From assembly GCA_018064385.1 (NCBI GenBank), contig JAGHVI010000026.1, positions 1-12,923 of the forward strand: a DNA stretch of 12,923 bases. The letters run 5' to 3'. The first letter of the stretch is position 1. Every line of letters starts with the position of its first letter. Position numbers and translations under genes: made by a program. The notes beneath the pieces were generated by a model that did no database searches, was not told the DNA's origin, and saw only the letters and a program-made list of their open reading frames with translations. This document shows, in pieces, positions 8,184 to 12,923 of this stretch. Origin of the DNA: Candidatus Minthenecus merdequi. GTDB taxonomy: Bacteria; Bacteroidota; Bacteroidia; Bacteroidales; Paludibacteraceae.

Positions 8184-8869
8184 AGTCTCAATTTTTCGAC
8201 CAGTCGAGGAACACCAACAGCTGCCCTCTCCTGGATATATGTAATCTTGTTTTGTATATAACCTGATTTCACAAAACTTGGGTCAGCAGGATCAACTATA
8301 TAAATTGGCACATCACTCCTCACATAACTTGCCAACCCTGCCGCAGGATATACGTTCAGCGAAGTACCGATTATCACAAAGATGTCAGCCTTCATCGCAA
8401 TCTTCGCTGCTTCGTCCATATTTGGCACTCCTTCGCCAAAGAAAACCACATGTGGTCTGAGGAGCGACCCATCTTTGTGTCTATCCTCCAATTCCTGTTT
8501 CCACCCTTCGATTGGCACTATGTCATTTTCGTTTCGCGAACTTCTCAGTTTTCTCAGTTCGCCATGCAGATGAACAACATTCTTGCTACCTGCTCTTTCG
8601 TGCAAATCGTCAATATTCTGTGTTATTATCGCCACGTCTTTGACCTTCTCCAATTCTGCCAAAGCATAATGAGCAGCATTTGGTTCTTTCTCCAACAATT
8701 CTTTTCGTCGTTCGTTGTAAAACTCAATAACCTGACGTCTGTTGCGTACCAATGCTTCGGGTGTGCAGACATCCTCTATTCTATAATTTGCCCACAAACC
8801 ATCAGAATCCCTGAAAGTTGCAATGCCGCTGTCTTTACTTATTCCAGCACCTGTCAATATTACTATCAT
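8180..8869 (-). CDS. cobB: Sir2-family NAD-dependent protein deacylase (CobB-like)
   Basis: This sirtuin removes acyl groups from lysine side chains using NAD+, giving nicotinamide and O-acyl-ADP-ribose. With the start at ATG 8869 it has 229 aa. The NAD motifs are GAGISKDSGIATFRD at 7-21, TQNIDDLHERAG at 83-94, catalytic His102 in HLHGEL, FFGE further on, and GTSLNVYPAAGL at 168-179. A Tyr-x-x-Arg pair (Tyr51, Arg54 in FYNERR) marks class III sirtuins such as SIRT5 and E. coli CobB, which can also remove succinyl and malonyl groups. The usual four zinc cysteines are absent: the only Cys is residue 35. An in-frame TTG at 8893 would lengthen the protein by eight residues (with His-Asp-Leu-Ile-Asp), but that codon lies inside a perfect hairpin, and ATG 8869 gives the normal short MIVILTGAG start. 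The stop overlaps coaC as ATGA. It is the first gene of the operon, so sirtuin and CoA synthesis are co-expressed; a functional link through acyl-CoA is inference. Confidence 0.9.
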   Translation of the reverse strand: MIVILTGAGISKDSGIATFRDSDGLWANYRIEDVCTPEALVRNRRQVIEFYNERRKELLEKEPNAAHYALAELEKVKDVAIITQNIDDLHERAGSKNVVHLHGELRKLRSSRNENDIVPIEGWKQELEDRHKDGSLLRPHVVFFGEGVPNMDEAAKIAMKADIFVIIGTSLNVYPAAGLASYVRSDVPIYIVDPADPSFVKSGYIQNKITYIQERAAVGVPRLVEKLRL

Positions 8870-8872
8870 ACT

Positions 8873-8931
8873 TTTATCTATTAAATCGTGCAAAGACGGA
8901 GCAAACTCCGTCTTTGCAATTTATCTATTAA
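8873..8931. repeat. Perfect 13-bp hairpin flanked by 12-bp direct repeats
   Basis: The arms TGCAAAGACGGAG (8889-8901) and CTCCGTCTTTGCA (8906-8918) are perfectly complementary around a 4-nt loop (CAAA). Outside them lie two exact copies of TTTATCTATTAA at 8873-8884 and 8920-8931. The hairpin ends 20 nt before the sirtuin start codon, in the likely leader of the operon. It lacks a clean T-run on either strand, so it is not a textbook terminator, though it could still end transcription of the gene at 9064-10365. The arrangement resembles a very small insertion with a target-site duplication, or a leader regulatory hairpin. Confidence 0.8.
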
Positions 8932-8993
8932 GGTGAGTTCTATAAATTCATTCAAGTTTCGCATGTTCAGTCTGGAAGGCTGTACTATGAGTA

Positions 8994-9014
8994 ACCGAGT
9001 ACGAAGTGCTCGGT
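8994..9014. repeat. Hairpin with 9-bp stem
   Basis: ACCGAGTAC (8994-9002) pairs with GTGCTCGGT (9006-9014) over a 3-nt loop, with one G-T wobble. It lies 50 nt downstream of the stop of the minus-strand gene at 9064-10365. It may be a transcription end or an RNA-stabilising 3' structure for that gene; no T-run follows on the minus strand, so this is not certain. No promoter with a TAnnTTTG box was found in 8870-9063, so where transcription of the sirtuin operon begins is unresolved. Confidence 0.5.
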
Positions 9015-9063
9015 ATATCAGCGATTTTCCGCAAAAAACGACTTTTTAAAGTGGACTCAATAA

Positions 9064-10365
9064 TTACCTTCTGCGACCGCCGCCAGCACTGCCACCACCA
9101 GTTCGCGTTCCTGCCGAACTTCCTCCTCCACGTGAGCCACCGCTATAACTTCCACTGCTACTACCGCCTCTCGAACCTCCACTGCTGTATCCCCCACTTC
9201 TTGTTGAACTGCTTGACGATGTTCTGGTCGATGATGTTCTGGTCGAAGTAGAACTGTTAGGTCTATATGACGAACTGGTCGAAGAGGTTTTGGTCGAAGA
9301 ATTACCTGACGCACTACCACTCACCCTTCGAGTACTTGTAGTCGTAGATGTAGAACCACTTCTTGTTCCACTGGTCGTTGTACTTCTGGTACCATTAGTC
9401 GCTGTGCTTCTGGTATCACTGGTTGTTGTGCTTCTGGTACCACTGGTTGTTGTGCCAGTCGAACCGCTTCTTGGGGTTGACGAAACAGCCCTACCGCCGC
9501 TGACCGAAACACGTTGCGTATTGCCTGACCTGCTAACGTTCTGTACAGCACCTCTTCTTGAGCTTCCTACGCTGACGGACCCATTTCTCGAACCTGAAGC
9601 AACTCTTGATCCGCTTGACGAAGAACTACCGCTTCTCGAACCTGTCGCTGATATTCTCTGACTATGCGTCTCGTACGAGCGAGCATAATCCCTGCGGCTT
9701 ATCTCACCTCTTCTGCTGTTCCATGCTGGGTCAGCCGTTCTGCGAGAATGTCTGTCATACACAGGTGCAGCATATCTCCACCTATAATCAGTCACATAAC
9801 CACGATAGCAACCGTATGCGCAAGGAGGGTAATGATAATAGTAGTGTGGATAATATCCCCAATACCAAGGCGAAATATAGCAGCCGTGATAGACAGGTCC
9901 CCACCACCAATCATAAATCAGTGGTCTGTAAGCATATACTGGCACGAATACATAATCCACACCATAGATATATGGGTCACCTGTCACAATTACAGTCACT
10001 GATTCTCTTGTTGTCCCTGTAGTTTCTACTGAAATAGAAGCAACATCCTGAAACAAATCATTACCAAGCACAGCCTGTATCACTACAAGGTGATTATAAT
10101 TTTCAGCCAATTCCGACACTCTCAAGTAATCCACATATCCGTCCATGTTCAAGTCCAGATTCGACAATGGATGTCTTGGGTCGTTCAGAACTCTTTCGAA
10201 TTCCTCAAGGTTTTCACACTCACCGAAAGCTCTTGCCACTGCTTCAAGGTCAAGATTTTCTGCCACCTCGTTGTCTGTTGCTTGCACGGTGACAGTCTCT
10301 GTCTGCGCTGTTACAATGCCAAATGCACTCATCAGCATTGCAAAGAATAAACTAATCGTTCTCAT
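9064..10365 (-). CDS. Secreted protein with EF-hand-like loop and Ser/Thr/Gly/Arg-rich tail
   Basis: This is an exported protein of unknown function, 433 aa. A signal peptide (MRTISLFFAMLMSAFGIVTA, cleavage near 20-21) is followed by a globular domain at about 22-145. That domain includes NLDLEAVARAFGECENLEEF and DLNMDGYVDYLRV at 71-83; the latter fits a calcium-binding EF-hand or dockerin-like loop with Asp71, Asn73, Asp75 and Asp79. Next comes HLVVIQAVLGNDLFQDVASI and TGDPYIYGVDY. An aromatic stretch at about 143-200 is very rich in Tyr, Trp and Pro. From about 205 to the end the chain is low complexity: Ser, Thr, Gly and Arg with SGTRSTTT-type repeats, then Gly-Gly-Ser-Arg repeats, ending in three Arg. 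I recall similar N-terminal domains in many uncharacterised Bacteroidetes proteins; the tails vary. There is no lipobox and no clear type IX sorting domain. The gene stands alone, with its own candidate promoter in 10366-10653. The tail may bind polyanions or cell-wall material; that is inference only. Confidence 0.85.
   Translation of the reverse strand: MRTISLFFAMLMSAFGIVTAQTETVTVQATDNEVAENLDLEAVARAFGECENLEEFERVLNDPRHPLSNLDLNMDGYVDYLRVSELAENYNHLVVIQAVLGNDLFQDVASISVETTGTTRESVTVIVTGDPYIYGVDYVFVPVYAYRPLIYDWWWGPVYHGCYISPWYWGYYPHYYYHYPPCAYGCYRGYVTDYRWRYAAPVYDRHSRRTADPAWNSRRGEISRRDYARSYETHSQRISATGSRSGSSSSSGSRVASGSRNGSVSVGSSRRGAVQNVSRSGNTQRVSVSGGRAVSSTPRSGSTGTTTSGTRSTTTSDTRSTATNGTRSTTTSGTRSGSTSTTTSTRRVSGSASGNSSTKTSSTSSSYRPNSSTSTRTSSTRTSSSSSTRSGGYSSGGSRGGSSSGSYSGGSRGGGSSAGTRTGGGSAGGGRRR
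9371..9456 (-). repeat. 24-bp tandem repeats encoding SGTRSTTT-like units
   Basis: Three tandem 24-bp units lie at 9371-9394, 9395-9418 and 9419-9442, with a partial fourth to about 9456. On the plus strand they have the form CTGGTYGTTGTRCTTCTGGT followed by a degenerate end. On the minus strand they encode eight-residue units like SGTRSTTT, in frame with the secreted protein. The units differ by a few bases each, so the array is not freshly expanded. The period is a multiple of three, so copy changes would keep the frame. Confidence 0.8.
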
Positions 10366-10433
10366 AATAAAAAGGATTTATCCAAGTGAATTTCTCAATC
10401 CGTTCTTGGTGGTTTCTGTCTTTTTGACTGACT

Positions 10434-10470
10434 TTTCGCTTACAGGTTTAATAAATTTCGCCTACAGGTT
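10434..10470. repeat. 15-bp direct repeat, period 22
   Basis: TTTCGCTTACAGGTT at 10434-10448 and TTTCGCCTACAGGTT at 10456-10470 differ at one base and are spaced 22 bp, about two helical turns. They lie between the candidate minus-strand promoter and the start of the secreted-protein gene. This could be a tandem operator for a dimeric regulator or a repeated RNA motif in the leader. Confidence 0.75.
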
Positions 10471-10501
10471 CAAATTAATTATCTCCATTTCTAAGAGACC
10501 A

Positions 10502-10509
10502 CAAATTTA
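10502..10509 (-). promoter_or_regulatory. Candidate -7 box (TAAATTTG) for the secreted-protein gene
   Basis: On the minus strand the sequence reads TAAATTTG, matching the Bacteroidota TAnnTTTG element; it would give a leader of roughly 130 nt. No convincing -33 TTTG is seen at the right spacing. A weaker alternative, TTAATTTG at 10471-10478, abuts the direct repeat. Confidence 0.4.
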
Positions 10510-10554
10510 CAACTTTTTTTTGGCATAACACTCGTTTTTCCCAATTTTTTTTTC

Positions 10555-10562
10555 TACCTTTG
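10555..10562 (+). promoter_or_regulatory. Candidate -7 box (TACCTTTG) for the aminopeptidase gene
   Basis: TACCTTTG is an exact match to the Bacteroidota TAnnTTTG -7 element, preceded by a long T-run. The -33 region holds GTTTTT rather than a full TTTG. Initiation would fall near 10568, leaving a leader of about 85 nt before ATG 10654. Confidence 0.55.
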
Positions 10563-10597
10563 CAATCGGATTTTTTTCCATCACTTCAAGCAACCAT

Positions 10598-10620
10598 TCG
10601 GGTGAATCCCGATGTTTTTT
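10598..10620 (+). promoter_or_regulatory. Leader hairpin followed by a T-run
   Basis: TCGGG (10598-10602) and CCCGA (10608-10612) form a 5-bp stem over a TGAAT loop, followed one base later by GTTTTTT. This is a weak terminator-like structure inside the leader of the aminopeptidase gene, about 35 nt before its start codon. It could act as an attenuator or be incidental; the stem is short. Confidence 0.35.
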
Positions 10621-10653
10621 CAATACATTGATTACAATAATAAAACATTTTAT

Positions 10654-12447
10654 ATGAAACAGTTACAAGATGTACGTGCCCTTATGGCACAGAAACAGGT
10701 TGATGCTCTCATCGTACCAAGTGTTGACCCACACGGCAGCGAATATGTTGCTGAACATTGGCGTGAACGCGCATTTATCTCTGCTTTCACAGGCTCGGCA
10801 GGCACAGCCGTCATCACTCAAGATGGAGGATGTGTGTGGACTGACTCTCGTTATTTTCTTCAGGCAAGTCTGCAACTCAAAACCTCTGGTCTGACCCTTC
10901 AAAAAGATGGTAAAATCGGCACACCAACCATAACTGAGTGGCTCGGTTCTACCCTCAAAAAAGGAGCGAGTGTTGCTATCAACCCCCAAATGATTGCTAT
11001 CAACGATTTCCGAAATCTCCAATCAGAACTTGAAACATACGGCATTTCTCTATTCACTGAGTTCGATTTCATTGATGCTGTATGGCACAACCGTCCAGCC
11101 TTTCCTGACGGCAAGACAATTCTCCTTGACGAACGATATTCAGGACAATCCACAACCGACAAACTTGACAACCTCCGCAAATCGCTAACTGATTGTCACG
11201 TTGACTCTATCCTTCTCACTGACCTTGGCGATGTGGCTTGGCTCTACAATATGCGCGGTTCCGACATCGCCTACAACCCCGAAATCATCGCTCTCGCTAT
11301 TGTGTCTCTCAACGATGCAACTCTCTTCACTAATCTTGACAAAGTCACACCTGATATGCGAGACTACCTCACCAAATCTGGTGTTACAATCCGTGATTAT
11401 TACGAGGCTTACGATGCTCTTCGCTCTCTTAAACCTGACACTGTAATCGCTATTGACCCTGCCAAATGCAATTACGCTCTCTATAAAGCAATCAGCGTAA
11501 AATCCCACGAGATGCCATCACCTGTATTCAACACCAAGTGCGTAAAGAATGCCACCGAACTTGAAGGAACTTCCATCGCTATGCATCGTGATGCTGTTGC
11601 CCTCACTCGCCTTTTTATGTGGCTGGAGCGCGAAATGAAAGCAGGACACGAACTTACAGAAATATCAGTTTCTGACCGCCTTCACGATTTTCGTGCAGAA
11701 CAAGGTGCTATTGACGAATCGTTCGGAACTATCGCCGGTTATGGTTCTCATGGTGCTATTGTTCACTACGAAGCAGACGAAGAGTCAAACGCAACGCTCA
11801 AACCTGAAAGTTTCTTACTTCTCGACTCTGGCGGTCAATATATGGGTACTGACAATGGCAAACCTTTCGCAGGCACAACTGACATCACACGTACCGTTGC
11901 TCTCGGCAAGCCAACGCAACAGATGAAAGTTGATTACACCCTCGTTCTCAAAGGTCACCTTGCGCTCGGTCATCAGCTCTTTCCTTACGGCACACGCGGT
12001 GCGCAACTTGACGCAATTGCACGTCAATTCCTTTGGAATAACGAATTACATTATGGTCATGGCACTGGTCATGGTGTTGGTCACTTCCTGAATTGTCACG
12101 AAGGTCCTCAGTCTATACGCCTCAACGAGGTTCCTGCAATTCTTCGTCCAGGTATGATTGTCAGCAACGAACCAGGTCTTTATCGTACTGGTATCTATGG
12201 TATTCGCATTGAGAACCTCGTTACAGTTGCTGAATACGAGAATAACGTCAACGAGTTTGCTCATTTCCTCCATTTCCGTGCGCTGACACTTTTCCCTTAC
12301 GATCGTGAATCCATTGCAATCGAGATGCTAACACCTGACGAACTTCTCCAAATCAACTCGTACCATTCTTACGTTTTCCGTGAAATTGCACCTCTTCTCA
12401 ACACAGAGGAACGCGAATGGCTTGAACGTAAATGTGCTAAATTATAA
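10654..12447 (+). CDS. pepP: Xaa-Pro aminopeptidase (M24B family)
   Basis: This metallo-aminopeptidase removes the N-terminal residue from peptides with proline in second position; it is probably cytoplasmic, as no signal peptide is seen. The protein has 597 aa in the three-part layout of the long M24B type (XPNPEP1-like). Two creatinase-like N-terminal domains span about 1-300 and include SVDPHGSEYVAEHW, FTGSAGTAV and VWTDSRYFLQ. The pita-bread catalytic domain follows. The metal ligands are Asp391 (LLLDSGGQY), Asp410 (GTTDITRT), His473 (HGTGHGVGHFLN), Glu506 (SNEPGLYR) and Glu520 (GIRIENLV), all present. Asp391 and Asp410 are 19 residues apart rather than the usual 11. The chosen ATG at 10654 gives MKQLQDVRALMAQ, the normal family start; an upstream in-frame ATG at 10612 would add 14 atypical residues and lies in the leader hairpin. 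All 29 Arg codons are CGN with no AGA or AGG, unlike the minus-strand operon, which suggests strong expression. The gene is monocistronic, with a terminator downstream. Confidence 0.95.
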   Translation: MKQLQDVRALMAQKQVDALIVPSVDPHGSEYVAEHWRERAFISAFTGSAGTAVITQDGGCVWTDSRYFLQASLQLKTSGLTLQKDGKIGTPTITEWLGSTLKKGASVAINPQMIAINDFRNLQSELETYGISLFTEFDFIDAVWHNRPAFPDGKTILLDERYSGQSTTDKLDNLRKSLTDCHVDSILLTDLGDVAWLYNMRGSDIAYNPEIIALAIVSLNDATLFTNLDKVTPDMRDYLTKSGVTIRDYYEAYDALRSLKPDTVIAIDPAKCNYALYKAISVKSHEMPSPVFNTKCVKNATELEGTSIAMHRDAVALTRLFMWLEREMKAGHELTEISVSDRLHDFRAEQGAIDESFGTIAGYGSHGAIVHYEADEESNATLKPESFLLLDSGGQYMGTDNGKPFAGTTDITRTVALGKPTQQMKVDYTLVLKGHLALGHQLFPYGTRGAQLDAIARQFLWNNELHYGHGTGHGVGHFLNCHEGPQSIRLNEVPAILRPGMIVSNEPGLYRTGIYGIRIENLVTVAEYENNVNEFAHFLHFRALTLFPYDRESIAIEMLTPDELLQINSYHSYVFREIAPLLNTEEREWLERKCAKL

Positions 12448-12523
12448 GTAATCCCTTGAGCCTTGTTCTATGTACTATTAACGATACATTAACGTTATAT
12501 AGACCTATCAGCATTCTATACTA

Positions 12524-12556
12524 CAAAGGTAAAAAATAAGGGTGACTCCTACCAAA
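12524..12556 (-). promoter_or_regulatory. Promoter-like sequence facing the aminopeptidase 3' end
   Basis: On the minus strand, TTTG (plus positions 12553-12556) is followed after 21 nt by TACCTTTG (12524-12531), a good match to the Bacteroidota -33/-7 arrangement. It overlaps the terminator hairpin and points leftward into the aminopeptidase gene, where no minus-strand gene is recognised. It may produce an antisense RNA or may be chance. Confidence 0.25.
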
Positions 12557-12573
12557 AGTCAACCTTATTTTTT
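12531..12573. terminator. Bidirectional intrinsic terminator between convergent genes
   Basis: AAATAAGGGTGACT (12534-12547) pairs with AGTCAACCTTATTT (12557-12570), 14 positions with one mismatch, over a 9-nt loop. A T-run follows on the plus strand, and an A-run before the stem gives a T-run on the minus strand. It sits 86 nt after the aminopeptidase stop and 13 nt after the stop of the convergent gene, so it can serve both. Confidence 0.8.
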
Positions 12574-12583
12574 TACGCTTATA

Positions 12584-12923
12584 TTATACATTTTTTACCT
12601 TCCAATCCTTTACCGTCAGTTTTGTCATATCAAATCGTATGCCGACTTTCACCACCTTGCAACCATCTGTCGAGTATGGCACTCCGTAGTCGCCACTCTC
12701 AATCTGTTTCAGGGCGGACAAAGGTGTGCCGTGCAACTTTAGTTCCATCACATATATTGTGTCTGGCATTTTTACCAATACGTCAATCCTACCCTTTATG
12801 CACTTCACCTGTGTGCGGACATAGACGTTCAGCATTGAGAAGATTATGTAGAACGTCCACTCGTAGAAGCCTTCAGCAGTCGATACCTCTTCGAGTTTCT
12901 TCTTGAACCCCTCAATGTATGGC
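12584..12923 (-). CDS. C-terminal part of an AAA-ATPase-like/PD-(D/E)XK nuclease family protein
   Basis: Only the last 112 codons are in the window; the 5' part lies beyond the right edge. The visible piece matches the C-terminal PD-(D/E)XK nuclease-like domain (DUF1703-type) that follows an AAA-ATPase-like domain in a family abundant in Bacteroidota, usually about 500-580 aa. Counting from the first visible residue, GRIDVLV at 44-50 gives the acidic residue Asp47. Glu60-x-Lys62 in VMELKLHG gives the ExK motif. ALKQIES at 70-76 has the trailing Gln, and DGCKVVKVGIRFD at 86-98 is the typical closing strand pair. All core nuclease residues seem present. The cellular role of the family is not settled; it is often multi-copy and may act on nucleic acids. 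It converges on the aminopeptidase gene and shares its terminator. Confidence 0.85.
   Translation of the reverse strand, partial: PYIEGFKKKLEEVSTAEGFYEWTFYIIFSMLNVYVRTQVKCIKGRIDVLVKMPDTIYVMELKLHGTPLSALKQIESGDYGVPYSTDGCKVVKVGIRFDMTKLTVKDWKVKNV

Larger units (their letters stand above)
10366..10653. other. Divergent promoter region
   Basis: This 288-bp gap separates the minus-strand secreted-protein gene from the plus-strand aminopeptidase gene. It has no coding content I can support. From left to right it holds the leader of the minus-strand gene with a 15-bp direct repeat, a TAAATTTG box for the minus strand, a TACCTTTG box for the plus strand, and a short hairpin with a T-run in the aminopeptidase leader. 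Long homopolymer T-runs (10514-10521, 10545-10553) lie between the two boxes. Confidence 0.75.

Noticed and set aside
8870..8893. TTG start at 8893 for the sirtuin
   Set aside because: It would place the first codons inside a perfect hairpin and direct repeat; ATG 8869 gives the normal N-terminus of the family.
9057..9320. Minus-strand frames rich in Arg, Val and Gln overlapping the secreted-protein tail
   Set aside because: These are other-frame readings of the same low-complexity DNA, without a plausible start or a known family.
9371..9456. Tandem repeats considered as a CRISPR array
   Set aside because: The units are contiguous with no spacers and are in frame with a coding tail.
9290..9661. 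Plus-strand frame encoding a hydrophobic Leu/Val/Pro repeat protein of 123 residues
   Set aside because: It is the antisense reading of the Ser/Thr/Gly/Arg repeat tail; the apparent transmembrane character comes from complementing those codons.
10565..10613. Alternative pairing of ATCGGATT with AATCCCGAT as an antiterminator in the aminopeptidase leader
   Set aside because: The left arm lies at or before the expected transcription start near 10568, so it is probably not fully in the RNA.
10612..10653. Upstream ATG at 10612 for the aminopeptidase
   Set aside because: The 14 added residues are Tyr/Asn/Phe-rich and unlike the family start; ATG 10654 matches it.
12477..12497. ATTAACG direct repeat and TAACGTTA palindrome after the aminopeptidase gene
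   Set aside because: Both are only 7-8 bp in AT-rich intergenic DNA and can easily occur by chance.

Overview
The window looks like chromosomal DNA from a Bacteroidota bacterium, most likely order Bacteroidales. Four things support this: a PorD/DUF4835 gene lodged between the CoA-biosynthesis genes and recN, protein sequences of Bacteroidales type throughout, few Shine-Dalgarno sequences, and upstream boxes of the form TAnnTTTG (the Bacteroidota -7 promoter element). The DNA is AT-rich by eye. No rRNA, tRNA, CRISPR array, insertion sequence, phage gene or recognisable defence island is visible. A species cannot be named.

Bases 102-8869, minus strand: a very compact eight-gene cluster, read from right to left. 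It encodes a sirtuin deacylase, CoaC, CoaB, PorD (DUF4835), RecN, DprA, an ABC-F ATPase and an RsmF-type rRNA methyltransferase. Neighbours overlap or lie within 3 nt of each other, and four junctions are ATGA stop/start overlaps, so this is very probably one translationally coupled operon. It mixes CoA synthesis, NAD-dependent deacylation, type IX secretion, DNA repair and uptake, and translation. CoaC and CoaB are separate proteins here; in the Bacteroidales I know they form one fused CoaBC.

Bases 8870-9063: a short intergenic stretch with two hairpins. One is a perfect 13-bp stem sitting between two copies of a 12-bp direct repeat, just upstream of the sirtuin start codon.

Bases 9064-10365, minus strand: a secreted protein with a signal peptide, an EF-hand-like loop, an aromatic-rich middle and a long Ser/Thr/Gly/Arg-rich low-complexity tail containing 24-bp tandem repeats.

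Bases 10366-10653: a divergent control region with candidate promoters on both strands, a 15-bp direct repeat in the leader of the minus-strand gene, and a hairpin plus T-run in the leader of the plus-strand gene.

Bases 10654-12447, plus strand: a Xaa-Pro aminopeptidase (M24B) with the full metal-ligand set, an unusual insertion between the first two ligands, and codon use typical of a highly expressed gene. A bidirectional terminator follows. After it comes the 3' end of a minus-strand gene of the AAA-ATPase-like/PD-(D/E)XK nuclease family, which runs off the right edge.

Most of the window is housekeeping. I do not see a clear new multi-gene system. The items most worth a second look are the CoaC/CoaB split coupled to a sirtuin, the direct-repeat-flanked hairpin, the repeated element in the divergent promoter, and the aminopeptidase insertion.
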